DNA from: Auanema rhodensis | Lineage: Eukaryota; Nematoda; Chromadorea; Rhabditida; Rhabditidae | Direction of reading: 5' to 3' | DNA length: 64,000 nucleotides | Assembly (NCBI GenBank): GCA_964057225.1 | Contig: OZ059896.1 | Location: 5,332,001-5,396,000, forward strand | Part shown: positions 42,901 through 57,501 of the stretch, one piece after another | How positions within the stretch are numbered: the stretch's first letter is position 1 | Layout of the letters: the number at the start of each line of letters is the position of its first letter | Made by a program: the position numbers and the translations under genes | Notes under the pieces: model-generated | Seen by the model: the letters and a program-made list of their open reading frames with translations, nothing else | Databases searched by the model: none | Told to the model about the DNA's origin: nothing

Positions 42901-45006
42901 GTAAATTTCAAAGTCATGGTTACCATGAACCAATGTCAATAAAAATTTGTTTTTAGACTAATATGGACATGGGGAATCTAATTTTGAAAACCGCATCTCT
43001 TTATTTTTCACGTGAAGCGAGTTACATACCAAGTGCACATCACGTGTACATTTAATTAGCATAAATTAAAGTTCACGTAAATTTCAAAGTCATGGTTACC
43101 ATGAACCAATATCAATAAAAATTTGTTTTTAGACTAATTTGGACATGGGGAATCTAATTTTGAAAACCGCATCTCTTCATCTTTCACGTGAAGCGAGTTA
43201 CATACCAAGTGCACATCACGTGTACATTTAATTAGCATAAATTAAAGTTCACGTAAATTTCAAAGTCATGGTTACCATGAACCAATGTCAATAAAAATTT
43301 GTTTGTGAACTAATATGGACATGGGGAATCTAATTTTGGAAACCGCATCTCTTCATCTTTCACGTGAAGCGAGTTACATACCAAGTGCACATCACGTGTA
43401 CAATTAATTAGCATAAATTAAAGTTCACGTAAATTTCAAAGTCATGGTTACCATGCACCAATATCAATAAAAATTTGTTTTTAGACTAATATGGACATGG
43501 GGAATCTAACTTTGAAAACCGCATCTCTTTATCTCTCACGTGAAGCGAGTTACATACCAAGGGCACATCACGTGTACATTTAATTAGCATAAATTAAAGT
43601 TCACGTAAATTTCAAAGTCATGGTTACCATGCACCAATATCAATAAAAATTTGTTTTTAGACTAATATGGACATGGGGAATCTAACTTTGAAAACCGCAT
43701 CTCTTTATCTCTCACGTGAAGCGAGTTACATACCAAGGGCACATCACGTGTACATTTAATTAGCATAAATTAAAGTTCACGTAAATTTCAAAGTCATGGT
43801 TACCATGCACCAATATCAATAAAAATTTGTTTTTAGACTAATATGGACATGGGGAATCTAATTTTGAAAACCGCATCTCTTTATCTTTCACGTGAAGCGA
43901 GTTACATACCAAGTGCACATCACGTGTACATTTAATTAGCATAAATTAAAGTTCACGTAAATTTCAAAGTCATGGTTACCATGAACCAATATCAATAAAA
44001 ATTTGTTTTTAGACTAATATGGACATGGGGAATCTAATTTTGAAAACCGCATCTCTTTATCTTTCACGTGAAGCGAGTTACATACCAAGTGCACATCACG
44101 TGTACATTTAATTAGCATTAATTAAAGTTCACGTAAATTTCAAAGTCATGGTTACCATGAACCAATATCAATAAAAATTTGTTTTTAGACTAATATGGAC
44201 ATGGGGAATCTGATTTTGAAAACCGCATCTCTTTATCTCTCACGTGAAGCGAGTTACATACCAAGTGCACATCACGTGTACATTTAATTAGCATAAATTA
44301 AAGTTCACGTAAATTTCAAAGTCATGGTTACCATGAACCAATATCAATAAAAATTTGTTTTTAGACTAATTTGGACATGGGGAATCTAATTTTAAAAACC
44401 GCATCTCTTCATCTTTCACGTGAAGCGAGTTACATACCAAGTGCACATCACGTGTACATTTAATTAGCATAAATTAAAGTTCACGTAAATTTCAAAGTCA
44501 TGGTTACCATGAACCAATGTCAATAAAAATTTGTTTGTGAACTAATATGGACATGGGGAATCTAATTTTGGAAACCGCATCTCTTCATCTTTCACGTGAA
44601 GCGAGTTACATACCGAGTGCACATCACGTGTACATTTAATTAGCATAAATTAAAGTTCACGTAAATTTCAAAGTCATGGTTACCATGAACCAATATCAAT
44701 AAAAATTTGTTTTTAGACTAATATGGACATGGGGAATCTAATTTTGGAAACCGCATCTCTTTATCTTTCACGTGAAGCGAGTTACATACCAAGTGCACAT
44801 CACGTGTACATTTAATTAGCATAAATTAAAGTTCACGTAAATTTCAAAGTCATGGTTACCATGAACCAATATCAATAAAAATTTGTTTTTAGACTAATAT
44901 GGACATGGGGAATCTAATTTCGAAAACCGCATCTATTTATCTTTCACGTGAAGCGAGTTACATACCAAGGGCACATCACGTGTACATTTAATTAGCATAA
45001 ATTAAA
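39903..45006. repeat. B large duplication: 12 monomers (2112 bp) repeated at 2992 bp
   Basis: Monomers 39903-42014 and 42895-45006 agree in haplotype order over all 12 units. The match includes several rare markers: GAATCTGATTTTG (41220 and 44212), ATTTTAAAAACCGC, ATACCGAGTGC, two successive CTAACTTTG monomers, and a final ATTTCG monomer with AAGGGCAC. The offset is exactly 2992 bp (17 monomers). I found no difference at the markers compared, so this is among the youngest events in B. The five monomers between copies are unlike the ends. Confidence 0.9.
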
Positions 45007-48000
45007 GTTCACGTAAATTTCAAAGTCATGGTTACCATGAACCAATATCAATAGAAATTTGTTTTTAGACTAATTTGGACATGGGGAATCTAATTTTGAA
45101 AACCGCTTCTCTTCATCTTTCACGTGAAGCGAGTTACATACCAAGTGCACATCACGTGTACATTTAATTAGCATAAATTAAAGTTCACGTAAATTTCAAA
45201 GTCATGGTTACCATGAACCAATGTCAATAAAAATTTGTTTTTAGACTAATATGGACATGGGAAATCTAATTTTGAAAACCGCATCTCTTCATCTTTCACG
45301 TGAAGCGAGTTACATACCAAGTGCACATCACGTGTACATTTAATTAGCATAAATTAAAGTTCACGTAAATTTCAAAGTCATGGTTACCATGAACCAATAT
45401 CAATAAAAATTTGTTTTTAGACTAATATGGACATGGGGAATCTAATTTCGAAAACCGCATCTCTTTATCTCTCAGGTGAAGCGAGTTACATACCAAGTGC
45501 ACATCACGTGTACATTTAATTAGCATAAATTAAAGTTCACGTAAATTTCAAAGTCATGGTTACCATGAACCAATATCAATAAAAATTTGTTTTTAGACTA
45601 ATATGGACATGGGGAATCTAATTTCGAAAACCGCATCTATTCATCTTTCACGTGAAGCGAGTTACATACCAAGTGCACATCACGTGTACATTTAATTAGC
45701 ATAAATTAAAGTTCACGTAAATTTCAAAGTCATGGTTACCATGAACCAATATCAATAAAAATTTGTTTGTGAACTAATATGGACATGGGGAATCTAATTT
45801 TGGAAACCGCATCTCTTCATCTTTCACGTGAAGCGAGTTACATACCAAGTGCACATCACGTGTACATTTAATTAGCATAAATTAAAGTTCACGTAAATTT
45901 CAAAGTCATGGTTACCATGAACCAATATCAATAAAAATTTGTTTTTAGACTAATATGGACATGGGGAATCTAATTTCGAAAACCGCATCTATTCATCTTT
46001 CACGTGAAGCGAGTTACATACCAAGTGCACATCACGTGTACATTTAATTAGCATAAATTAAAGTTCACGTAAATTTCAAAGTCATGGTTACCATGAACCA
46101 ATATCAATAAAAATTTGTTTGTGAACTAATATGGACATGGGGAATCTAATTTTGGAAACCGCATCTCTTCATCTTTCACGTGAAGCGAGTTACATACCAA
46201 GTGCACATCACGTGTACATTTAATTAGCATAAATAAAAGTTCACGTAAATTTCAAAGTCATGGTTACCATGAACCAATATCAATAAAAATTTGTTTTTAG
46301 ACTAATATGGACATGGGGAATCTAATTTTGAAAACCGCATCTCTTCATCTTTCACGTGAAGCGAGTTACATACCAAGTGCACATCACGTGTACATTTAAT
46401 TAGCATAAATTAAAGTTCACGTAAATTTCAAAGTCATGGTTACCATGAACCAATGTCAATAAAAATTTGTTTTTAGACTAATATGGACATGGGGAATCTA
46501 ATTTTGAAAACCGCATCTCTTTATTTTTCACGTGAAGCGAGTTACATACCAAGTGCACATCACGTGTACATTTAATTAGCATAAATTAAAGTTCACGTAA
46601 ATTTCAAAGTCATGGTTACCATGAACCAATATCAATAAAAATTTGTTTTTAGACTAATATGGACATGGGGAATCTAATTTCGAAAACCGCATCTATTTAT
46701 CTTTTACGTGAAGCGAGTTACATACCAAGTGCACATCACGTGTACAATTAATTAGCATAAATTAAAGTTCACGTAAATTTCAAAGTCATGGTTACCATGC
46801 ACCAATATCAATAAAAATTTGTTTTTAGACTAATATGGACATGGGGAATCTAATTTTGAAAACCGCATCTCTTTATCTCTCAGGTGAAGCGAGTTACATA
46901 CCAAGTGCACATCACGTGTACAATTAATTAGCATAAGTTAAAGTTCACGTAAATTTCAAAGTCATGGTTACCATGCACCAATATCAATAAAAATTTGTTT
47001 TTAGACTAATATGGACATGGGGAATCTAATTTTGAAAACCGCATCTCTTTATCTTTCACGTGAAGCGAGTTACATACCAAGTGCACATCACGTGTACATT
47101 TAATTAGCATAAATTAAAGTTCACGTAAATTTCAAAGTCATGGTTACCATGAACCAATGTCAATAAAAATTTGTTTTTAGACTAATATGGACATGGGGAA
47201 TCTAATTTTGAAAACCGCATCTCTTTATCTCTCAGGTGAAGCGAGTTACATACCAAGTGCACATCACGTGTACAATTAATTAGCATAAATTAAAGTTCAC
47301 GTAAATTTCAAAGTCATGGTTACCATGCACCAATATCAATAAAAATTTGTTTTTAGACTAATATGGACATGGGGAATCTAATTTTGAAAACCGCATCTTT
47401 TTATCTTTCACGTGAAGCGAGTTACATACCAAGTGCACATCACGTGTACATTTAATTAGCATAAATTAAAGTTCACGTAAATTTCAAAGTCATGGTTACC
47501 ATGAACCAATATCAATAAAAATTTGTTTTTAGACTAATATGGACATGGGGAATCTAATTTTGAAAACCGCATCTCTTTATCTTTCACGTGAAGCGAGTTA
47601 CATACCAAGTGCACATCACGTGTACATTTAATTAGCATTAATTAAAGTTCACGTAAATTTCAAAGTCATGGTTACCATGAACCTATATCAATAAAAATTT
47701 GTTTTTAGACTAATATGGACATGGGGAATCTAATTTCGAAAACCGCATCTATTTATCTTTCACGTGAAGCGAGTTACATACCAAGTGCACATCACGTGTA
47801 CAATTAATTAGCATAAATTAAAGTTCACGTAAATTTCAAAGTCATGGTTACCATGCACCAATATCAATAAAAATTTGTTTTTAGACTAATATGGACATGG
47901 GGAATCTAATTTTGAAAACCGCATCTTTTTATCTTTCACGTGAAGCGAGTTACATACCAAGTGCACATCACGTGTACATTTAATTAGCATAAATTAAAGT

Positions 48001-51000
48001 TCACGTAAATTTCAAAGTCATGGTTACCATGAACCAATATCAATAAAAATTTGTTTTTAGACTAATATGGACATGGGGAATCTAATTTTGAAAACCGCAT
48101 CTCTTTATCTTTCACGTGAAGCGAGTTACATACCAAGTGCACATCACGTGTACATTTAATTAGCATTAATTAAAGTTCACGTAAATTTCAAAGTCATGGT
48201 TACCATGAACCTATATCAATAAAAATTTGTTTTTAGACTAATATGGACATGGGGAATCTAATTTCGAAAACCGCATCTATTTATCTTTCACGTGAAGCGA
48301 GTTACATACCAAGTGCACATCACGTGTACAATTAATTAGCATAAATTAAAGTTCACGTAAATTTCAAAGTCATGGTTACCATGCACCAATATCAATAAAA
48401 ATTTGTTTTTAGACTAATATGGACATGGGGAATCTAATTTTGAAAACCGCATCTCTTTATCTCTCAGGTGAAGCGAGTTACATACCAAGTGCACATCACG
48501 TGTACAATTAATTAGCATAAATTAAAGTTCACGTAAATTTCAAAGTCATGGTTACCATGCACCAATATCAATAAAAATTTGTTTTTAGACTAATATGGAC
48601 ATGGGGAATCTAATTTTGAAAACCGCATCTCTTTATCTCTCACGTGAAGCGAGTTACATACCAAGGGCACATCACGTGTACATTTAATTAGCATTAATTA
48701 AAGTTCACGTAAATTTCAAAGTCATGGTTACCATGAACCAATATCAATAAAAATTTGTTTGTGAACTAATATGGACATGGGGAATCTAATTTTGAAAACC
48801 GCATCTCTTCATCTTTCACGTGAAGCGAGTTACATACCAAGTGCACATCACGTGTACATTTAATTAGCATAAATTAAAGTTCACGTAAATTTCAAAGTCA
48901 TGGTTACCATGAACCAATGTCAATAAAAATTTGTTTTTAGACTAATATGGACATGGGGAATCTAATTTTGAAAACCGCATCTCTTTATTTTTCACGTGAA
49001 GCGAGTTACATACCAAGTGCACATCACGTGTACATTTAATTAGCATAAATTAAAGTTCACGTAAATTTCAAAGTCATGGTTACCATGAACCAATATCAAT
49101 AAAAATTTGTTTTTAGACTAATATGGACATGGGGAATCTAATTTCGAAAACCGCATCTATTTATCTTTCACGTGAAGCGAGTTACATACCAAGTGCACAT
49201 CACGTGTACATTTAATTAGCATAAATTAAAGTTCACGTAAATTTCAAAGTCATGGTTACCATGAACCAATATCAATAGAAATTTGTTTTTAGACTAATTT
49301 GGACATGGGGAATCTAATTTTGAAAACCGCATCTCTTCATCTTTCACGTGAAGCGAGTTACATACCAAGTGCACATCACGTGTACATTTAATTAGCATAA
49401 ATTAAAGTTCACGTAAATTTCAAAGTCATGGTTACCATGAACCAATGTCAATAAAAATTTGTTTTTAGACTAATATGGACATGGGGAATCTAATTTTGAA
49501 AACCGCATCTCTTCATCTTTCACGTGAAGCGAGTTACATACCAAGTGCACATCACGTGTACATTTAATTAGCATAAATTAAAGTTCACGTAAATTTCAAA
49601 GTCATGGTTACCATGAACCAATATCAATAAAAATTTGTTTTTAGACTAATATGGACATGGGGAATCTAATTTCGAAAACCGCATCTATTCATCTTTCACG
49701 TGAAGCGAGTTACATACCAAGTGCACATCACGTGTACATTTAATTAGCATAAATTAAAGTTCACGTAAATTTCAAAGTCATGGTTACCATGAACCAATAT
49801 CAATAAAAATTTGTTTGTGAACTAATATGGACATGGGGAATCTAATTTTGGAAACCGCATCTCTTCATCTTTCACGTGAAGCGAGTTACATACCAAGTGC
49901 ACATCACGTGTACATTTAATTAGCATAAATTAAAGTTCACGTAAATTTCAAAGTCATGGTTACCATGAACCAATATCAATAAAAATTTGTTTTTAGACTA
50001 ATATGGACATGGGGAATCTAATTTCGAAAACCGCATCTATTCATCTTTCACGTGAAGCGAGTTACATACCAAGTGCACATCACGTGTACATTTAATTAGC
50101 ATAAATTAAAGTTCACGTAAATTTCAAAGTCATGGTTACCATGAACCAATATCAATAAAAATTTGTTTGTGAACTAATATGGACATGGGGAATCTAATTT
50201 TGGAAACCGCATCTCTTCATCTTTCACGTGAAGCGAGTTACATACCAAGTGCACATCACGTGTACATTTAATTAGCATAAATAAAAGTTCACGTAAATTT
50301 CAAAGTCATGGTTACCATGAACCAATATCAATAAAAATTTGTTTTTAGACTAATATGGACATGGGGAATCTAATTTTGAAAACCGCATCTCTTCATTTTT
50401 CACGTGAAGCGAGTTACATACCAAGTGCACATCACGTGTACATTTAATTAGCATAAATTAAAGTTCACGTAAATTTCAAAGTCATGGTTACCATGAACCA
50501 ATGTCAATAAAAATTTGTTTTTAGACTAATATGGACATGGGGAATCTAATTTTGAAAACCGCATCTCTTTATTTTTCACGTGAAGCGAGTTACATACCAA
50601 GTGCACATCACGTGTACATTTAATTAGCATAAATTAAAGTTCACGTAAATTTCAAAGTCATGGTTACCATGAACCAATATCAATAAAAATTTGTTTTTAG
50701 ACTAATATGGACATGGGGAATCTAATTTCGAAAACCGCATCTATTTATCTTTCACGTGAAGCGAGTTACATACCAAGTGCACATCACGTGTACAATTAAT
50801 TAGCATAAATTAAAAATCACGTAAATTTCAAAGTCATGGTTACCATGCACCAATATCAATAAAAATTTGTTTTTAGACTAATATGGACATGGAAATCTAA
50901 TTTTGAAAACCGCATCTCTTTATCTCTCAGGTGAAGCGAGTTACATACCAAGTGCACATCACGTGTACAATTAATTAGCATAAATTAAAGTTCACGTAAA

Positions 51001-51693
51001 TTTCAAAGTCATGGTTACCATGCACCAATATCAATAAAAATTTGTTTTTAGACTAATATGGACATGGGGAATCTAATTTTGAAAACCGCATCTCTTTATC
51101 TTTCACGTGAAGCGAGTTACATACCAAGTGCACATCACGTGTACATTTAATTAGCATAAATTAAAGTTCACGTAAATTTCAAAGTCATGGTTACCATGAA
51201 CCAATGTCAATAAAAATTTGTTTTTAGACTAATATGGACATGGGGAATCTAATTTTGAAAACCGCATCTCTTTATCTCTCAGGTGAAGCGAGTTACATAC
51301 CAAGTGCACATCACGTGTACAATTAATTAGCATAAATTAAAGTTCACGTAAATTTCAAAGTCATGGTTACCATGCACCAATATCAATAAAAATTTGTTTT
51401 TAGACTAATATGGACATGGGGAATCTAATTTTGAAAACCGCATCTCTTTATCTTTCACGTGTAGCGAGTTACATACCAAGTGCACATCACGTGTACATTT
51501 AATTAGCATAAATTAAAGTTCACGTAAATTTCAAAGTCATGGTTACCATGAACCAATATCAATAAAAATTTGTTTTTAGACTAATATGGACATGGGGAAT
51601 CTAATTTTGAAAACCGCATCTCTTTATCTTTCACGTGAAGCGAGTTACATACCAAGTGCACATCACGTGTACATTTAATTAGCATTAATTAAA
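45007..51693. repeat. B large duplication with a one-monomer difference (45007-47646 and 49231-51693)
   Basis: The rare AATAGAAATTTG monomer at 45007 and at 49231 starts a matched run: CCAATGTC, ATTTCG with ATTCATC, TTTGTGAAC with TTTTGG, the same pair again, then the rare GCATAAATAAAAG (about 46230 and 50279), then a common order through the TCAGGTG monomers. The start offset is 24 monomers (4224 bp), but the offset at GCATAAATAAAAG is 23. The first copy has one extra monomer, that at 45359 carrying ATTTCG together with TCAGGTG, apparently gained or lost after duplication. Confidence 0.82.
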
Positions 51694-54600
51694 GTTCACG
51701 TAAATTTCAAAGTCATGGTTACCATGAACCAATATCAATAAAAATTTGTTTTTAGACTAATATGGACATGGGGAATCTAATTTCGAAAACCGCATCTATT
51801 TATCTTTCACGTGAAGCGAGTTACATACCAAGTGCACATCACGTGTACAATTAATTAGCATAAATTAAAGTTCACGTAAATTTCAAAGTCATGGTTACCA
51901 TGCACCAATATCAATAAAAATTTGTTTTTAGACTAATATGGACATGGGGAATCTAATTTTGAAAACCGCATCTCTTTATCTCTCAGGTGAAGCGAGTTAC
52001 ATACCAAGTGCACATCACGTGTACAATTAATTAGCATAAATTAAAGTTCACGTAAATTTCAAAGTCATGGTTACCATGCACCAATATCAATAAAAATTTG
52101 TTTTTAGACTAATATGGACATGGGAAATCTAATTTTGAAAACCGCATCTCTTTATTTTTCACGTGAAGCGAGTTACATACCAAGTGCACATCACGTGTAC
52201 ATTTAATTAGCATAAATTAAAGTTCACGTAAATTTCAAAGTCATGGTTACCATGAACCAATATCAATAAAAATTTGTTTTTAGACTAATTTGGACATGGG
52301 GAATCTAATTTTGAAAATCGCATCTATTTATCTTTCACGTGAAGCGAGTTACATACCAAGTGCACATCACGTGTACATTTAATTAGCATAAATTAAAGTT
52401 CACGTAAATTTCAAAGTCATGGTTACCATGAACCAATATCAATAAAAATTTGTTTTTAGACTAATATGGACATGGGGAATCTAATTTCGAAAACCGCATC
52501 TATTTATTTTTCACGTGAAGCGAGTTACATACCAAGTGCACATCACGTGTACATTTAATTAGCATAAATTAAAGTTCACGTAAATTTCAAAGTCATGGTT
52601 ACCATGAACCAATATCAATAAAAATTTGTTTTTAGACTAATATGGACATGGGGAATCTAATTTCGAAAACCGCATCTATTTATCTTTCACGTGAAGCGAG
52701 TTACATACCAAGTGCACATCACGTGTACAATTAATTAGCATAAATTAAAGTTCACGTAAATTTCAAAGTCATGGTTACCATGCACCAATATCAATAAAAA
52801 TTTGTTTTTAGACTAATATGGACATGGGGAATCTAATTTTGAAAACCGCATCTCTTTATCTCTCAGGTGAAGCGAGTTACATACCAAGTGCACATCACGT
52901 GTACAATTAATTAGCATAAATTAAAGTTCACGTAAATTTCAAAGTCATGGTTACCATGCACCAATATCAATAAAAATTTGTTTTTAGACTAATATGGACA
53001 TGGGGAATCTAATTTTGAAAACCGCATCTCTTTATCTTTCACGTGAAGCGAGTTACATACCAAGTGCACATCACGTGTACATTTAATTAGCATAAATTAA
53101 AGTTCACGTAAATTTCAAAGTCATGGTTACCATGAACCAATGTCAATAAAAATTTGTTTTTAGACTAATATGGACATGGGGAATCTAATTTTGAAAACCG
53201 CATCTCTTTATCTCTCAGGTGAAGCGAGTTACATACCAAGTGCACATCACGTGTACAATTAATTAGCATAAATTAAAGTTCACGTAAATTTCAAAGTCAT
53301 GGTTACCATGCACCAATATCAATAAAAATTTGTTTTTAGACTAATATGGACATGGGGAATCTAATTTTGAAAACCGCATCTCTTTATCTTTCACGTGAAG
53401 CGAGTTACATACCAAGTGCACATCACGTGTACATTTAATTAGCATAAATTAAAGTTCACGTAAATTTCAAAGTCATGGTTACCATGAACCAATATCAATA
53501 AAAATTTGTTTTTAGACTAATATGGACATGGGGAATCTAATTTTGAAAACCGCATCTCTTTATCTTTCACGTGAAGCGAGTTACATACCAAGTGCACATC
53601 ACGTGTACATTTAATTAGCATTAATTAAAGTTCACGTAAATTTCAAAGTCATGGTTACCATGAACCAATATCAATAAAAATTTGTTTGTGAACTAATATG
53701 GACATGGGGAATCTAATTTTGAAAACCGCATCTCTTCATCTTTCACGTGAAGCGAGTTACATACCAAGTGCACATCACGTGTACAATTAATTAGCATAAA
53801 TTAAAGTTCACGTAAATTTCAAAGTCATGGTTACCATGCACCAATATCAATAAAAATTTGTTTTTAGACTAATATGGACATGGGGAATCTAATTTTGAAA
53901 ACCGCATCTCTTTATCTCTCAGGTGAAGCGAGTTACATACCAAGTGCACATCACGTGTACAATTAATTAGCATAAATTAAAGTTCACGTAAATTTCAAAG
54001 TCATGGTTACCATGAACCAATGTCAATAAAAATTTGTTTTTAGACTAATATGGACATGGGGAATCTAATTTTGAAAACCGCATCTCTTTATCTCTCAGGT
54101 GAAGCGAGTTACATACCAAGTGCACATCACGTGTACAATTAATTAGCATAAATTAAAGTTCACGTAAATTTCAAAGTCATGGTTACCATGCACCAATATC
54201 AATAAAAATTTGTATTTAGACTAATATGGACATGGGGAATCTAATTTTGAAAACCGCATCTCTTTATCTTTCACGTGAAGCGAGTTACATACCAAGTGCA
54301 CATCACGTGTACATTTAATTAGCATAAATTAAAGTTCACGTAAATTTCAAAGTCATGGTTACCATGAACCAATATCAATAAAAATTTGTTTTTAGACTAA
54401 TATGGACATGGGGAATCTAATTTTGAAAACCGCATCTCTTTATCTTTCACGTGAAGCGAGTTACATACCAAGTGCACATCACGTGTACATTTAATTAGCA
54501 TTAATTAAAGTTCACGTAAATTTCAAAGTCATGGTTACCATGAACCAATATCAATAAAAATTTGTTTTTAGACTAATATGGACATGGGGAATCTAATTTC

Positions 54601-55741
54601 GAAAACCGCATCTATTTATTTTTCACGTGAAGCGAGTTACATACCAAGTGCACATCACGTGTACATTTAATTAGCATAAATTAAAGTTCACGTAAATTTC
54701 AAAGTCATGGTTACCATGAACCAATATCAATAAAAATTTGTTTTTAGACTAATATGGACATGGGGAATCTAATTTCGAAAACCGCATCTATTTATCTTTC
54801 ACGTGAAGCGAGTTACATACCAAGTGCACATCACGTGTACAATTAATTAGCATAAATTAAAGTTCACGTAAATTTCAAAGTCATGGTTACCATGCACCAA
54901 TATCAATAAAAATTTGTTTTTAGACTAATATGGACATGGGGAATCTAATTTTGAAAACCGCATCTCTTTATCTCTCAGGTGAAGCGAGTTACATACCAAG
55001 TGCACATCACGTGTACAATTAATTAGCATAAATTAAAGTTCACGTAAATTTCAAAGTCATGGTTACCATGCACCAATATCAATAAAAATTTGTTTTTAGA
55101 CTAATATGGACATGGGGAATCTAATTTTGAAAACCGCATCTCTTTATCTTTCACGTGAAGCGAGTTACATACCAAGTGCACATCACGTGTACATTTAATT
55201 AGCATAAATTAAAGTTCACGTAAATTTCAAAGTCATGGTTACCATGAACCAATGTCAATAAAAATTTGTTTTTAGACTAATATGGACATGGGGAATCTAA
55301 TTTTGAAAACCGCATCTCTTTATCTCTCAGGTGAAGCGAGTTACATACCAAGTGCACATCACGTGTACAATTAATTAGCATAAATTAAAGTTCACGTAAA
55401 TTTCAAAGTCATGGTTACCATGCACCAATATCAATAAAAATTTGTTTTTAGACTAATATGGACATGGGGAATCTAATTTTGAAAACCGCATCTCTTTATC
55501 TTTCACGTGAAGCGAGTTACATACCAAGTGCACATCACGTGTACATTTAATTAGCATAAATTAAAGTTCACGTAAATTTCAAAGTCATGGTTACCATGAA
55601 CCAATATCAATAAAAATTTGTTTTTAGACTAATATGGACATGGGGAATCTAATTTTGAAAACCGCATCTCTTTATCTTTCACGTGAAGCGAGTTACATAC
55701 CAAGTGCACATCACGTGTACATTTAATTAGCATTAATTAAA
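46767..55741. repeat. B recurrent five-monomer cassette (four occurrences)
   Basis: The order GCACC+TCAGGTG, GCACC, CCAATGTC+TCAGGTG, GCACC, GCATTAATT-ending monomer appears at 46767-47646, 50815-51693, 52750-53629 and 54862-55741. The spacings are 23, 11 and 12 monomers (allowing for the lost base near 50892). The cassette is about 880 bp and is the nearest thing to a stable HOR in this array. Individual copies carry private changes, for example AAAAATCACG at 50810-50820 and TTGTATTTAG near 54213. Confidence 0.8.
47295..48350. repeat. B tandem trimer (528 bp, two copies)
   Basis: Two adjacent three-monomer units (47295-47822 and 47823-48350) share two rare changes: GCATCTTTTTATC in the first monomer and GAACCTATATC in the third. 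The distance is 528 bp. The related region at 51342-51869 has only one such unit without these changes, so this is a local, recent tandem duplication. Confidence 0.88.
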
Positions 55742-57501
55742 GTTCACGTAAATTTCAAAGTCATGGTTACCATGAACCAATATCAATAAAAATTTGTTTG
55801 TGAACTAATATGGACATGGGGAATCTAATTTTGAAAACCGCATCTCTTCATCTTTCACGTGAAGCGAGTTACATACCAAGTGCACATCACGTGTACATTT
55901 AATTAGCATAAATTAAAGTTCACGTAAATTTCAAAGTCATGGTTACCATGCACCAATATCAATAAAAATTTGTTTTTAGACTAATATGGACATGGGGAAT
56001 CTAATTTTGAAAACCGCATCTCTTTATCTCTCACGTGAAGCGAGTTACATACCAAGGGCACATCACGTGTACATTTAATTAGCATTAATTAAAGTTCACG
56101 TAAATTTCAAAGTCATGGTTACCATGAACCAATATCAATAAAAATTTGTTTGTGAACTAATATGGACATGGGGAATCTAATTTTGAAAACCGCATCTCTT
56201 CATCTTTCACGTGAAGCGAGTTACATACCGAGTGCACATCACGTGTACATTTAATTAGCATAAATTAAAGTTCACGTAAATTTCAAAGTCATGGTTACCA
56301 TGAACCAATGTCAATAAAAATTTGTTTTTAGACTAATATGGACATGGGGAATCTAATTTTGAAAACCGCATCTATTTATCTTTCACGTGAAGCGAGTTAC
56401 ATACCAAGTGCACATCACGTGTACATTTAATTAGCATAAATTAAAGTTCACGTAAATTTCAAAGTCATGGTTACCATGAACCAATATCAATAAAAATTTG
56501 TTTTTAGACTAATATGGACATGGGGAATCTAATTTCGAAAACCGCATCTATTTATCTTTCACGTGAAGCGAGTTACATACCAAGTGCACATCACGTGTAC
56601 AATTAATTAGCATAAATTAAAGTTCACGTAAATTTCAAAGTCATGGTTACCATGCACCAATATCAATAAAAATTTGTTTTTAGACTAATATGGACATGGG
56701 GAATCTAATTTCGAAAACCGCATCTCTTTATTTTTCACGTGAAGCGAGTTACATACCAAGTGCACATCACGTGTACAATTAATTAGCATAAATTAAAGTT
56801 CACGTAAATTTCAAAGTCATGGTTACCATGCACCAATATCAATAAAAATTTGTTTTTAGACTAATATGGACATGGGAAATCTAATTTTGAAAACCGCATC
56901 TCTTTATTTTTCACGTGAAGCGAGTTACATACCAAGTGCACATCACGTGTACATTTAATTAGCATAAATTAAAGTTCACGTAAATTTCAAAGTCATGGTT
57001 ACCATGAACCAATATCAATAAAAATTTGTTTTTAGACTAATATGGACATGGGAAATCTAATTTTGAAAACCGCATCTATTTATCTTTCACGTGAAGCGAG
57101 TTACATACCAAGTGCACATCACGTGTACATTTAATTAGCATAAATTAAAGTTCACGTAAATTTCAAAGTCATGGTTACCATGAACCAATATCAATAAAAA
57201 TTTGTTTTTAGACTAATATGGACATGGGGAATCTAATTTCGAAAACCGCATCTATTTATCTTTCACGTGAAACGAGTTACATACCAAGTGCACATCACGT
57301 GTACATTTAATTAGCATAAATTAAAGTTCACGTAAATTTCAAAGTCATGGTTACCATGAACCAATATCAATAAAAATTTGTTTTTAGACTAATTTGGACA
57401 TGGGGAATCTAATTTTGAAAACCGCATCTATTTATCTTTCACGTGAAGCGAGTTACATACCAAGTGCACATCACGTGTACATTTAATTAGCATTAATTAA
57501 A

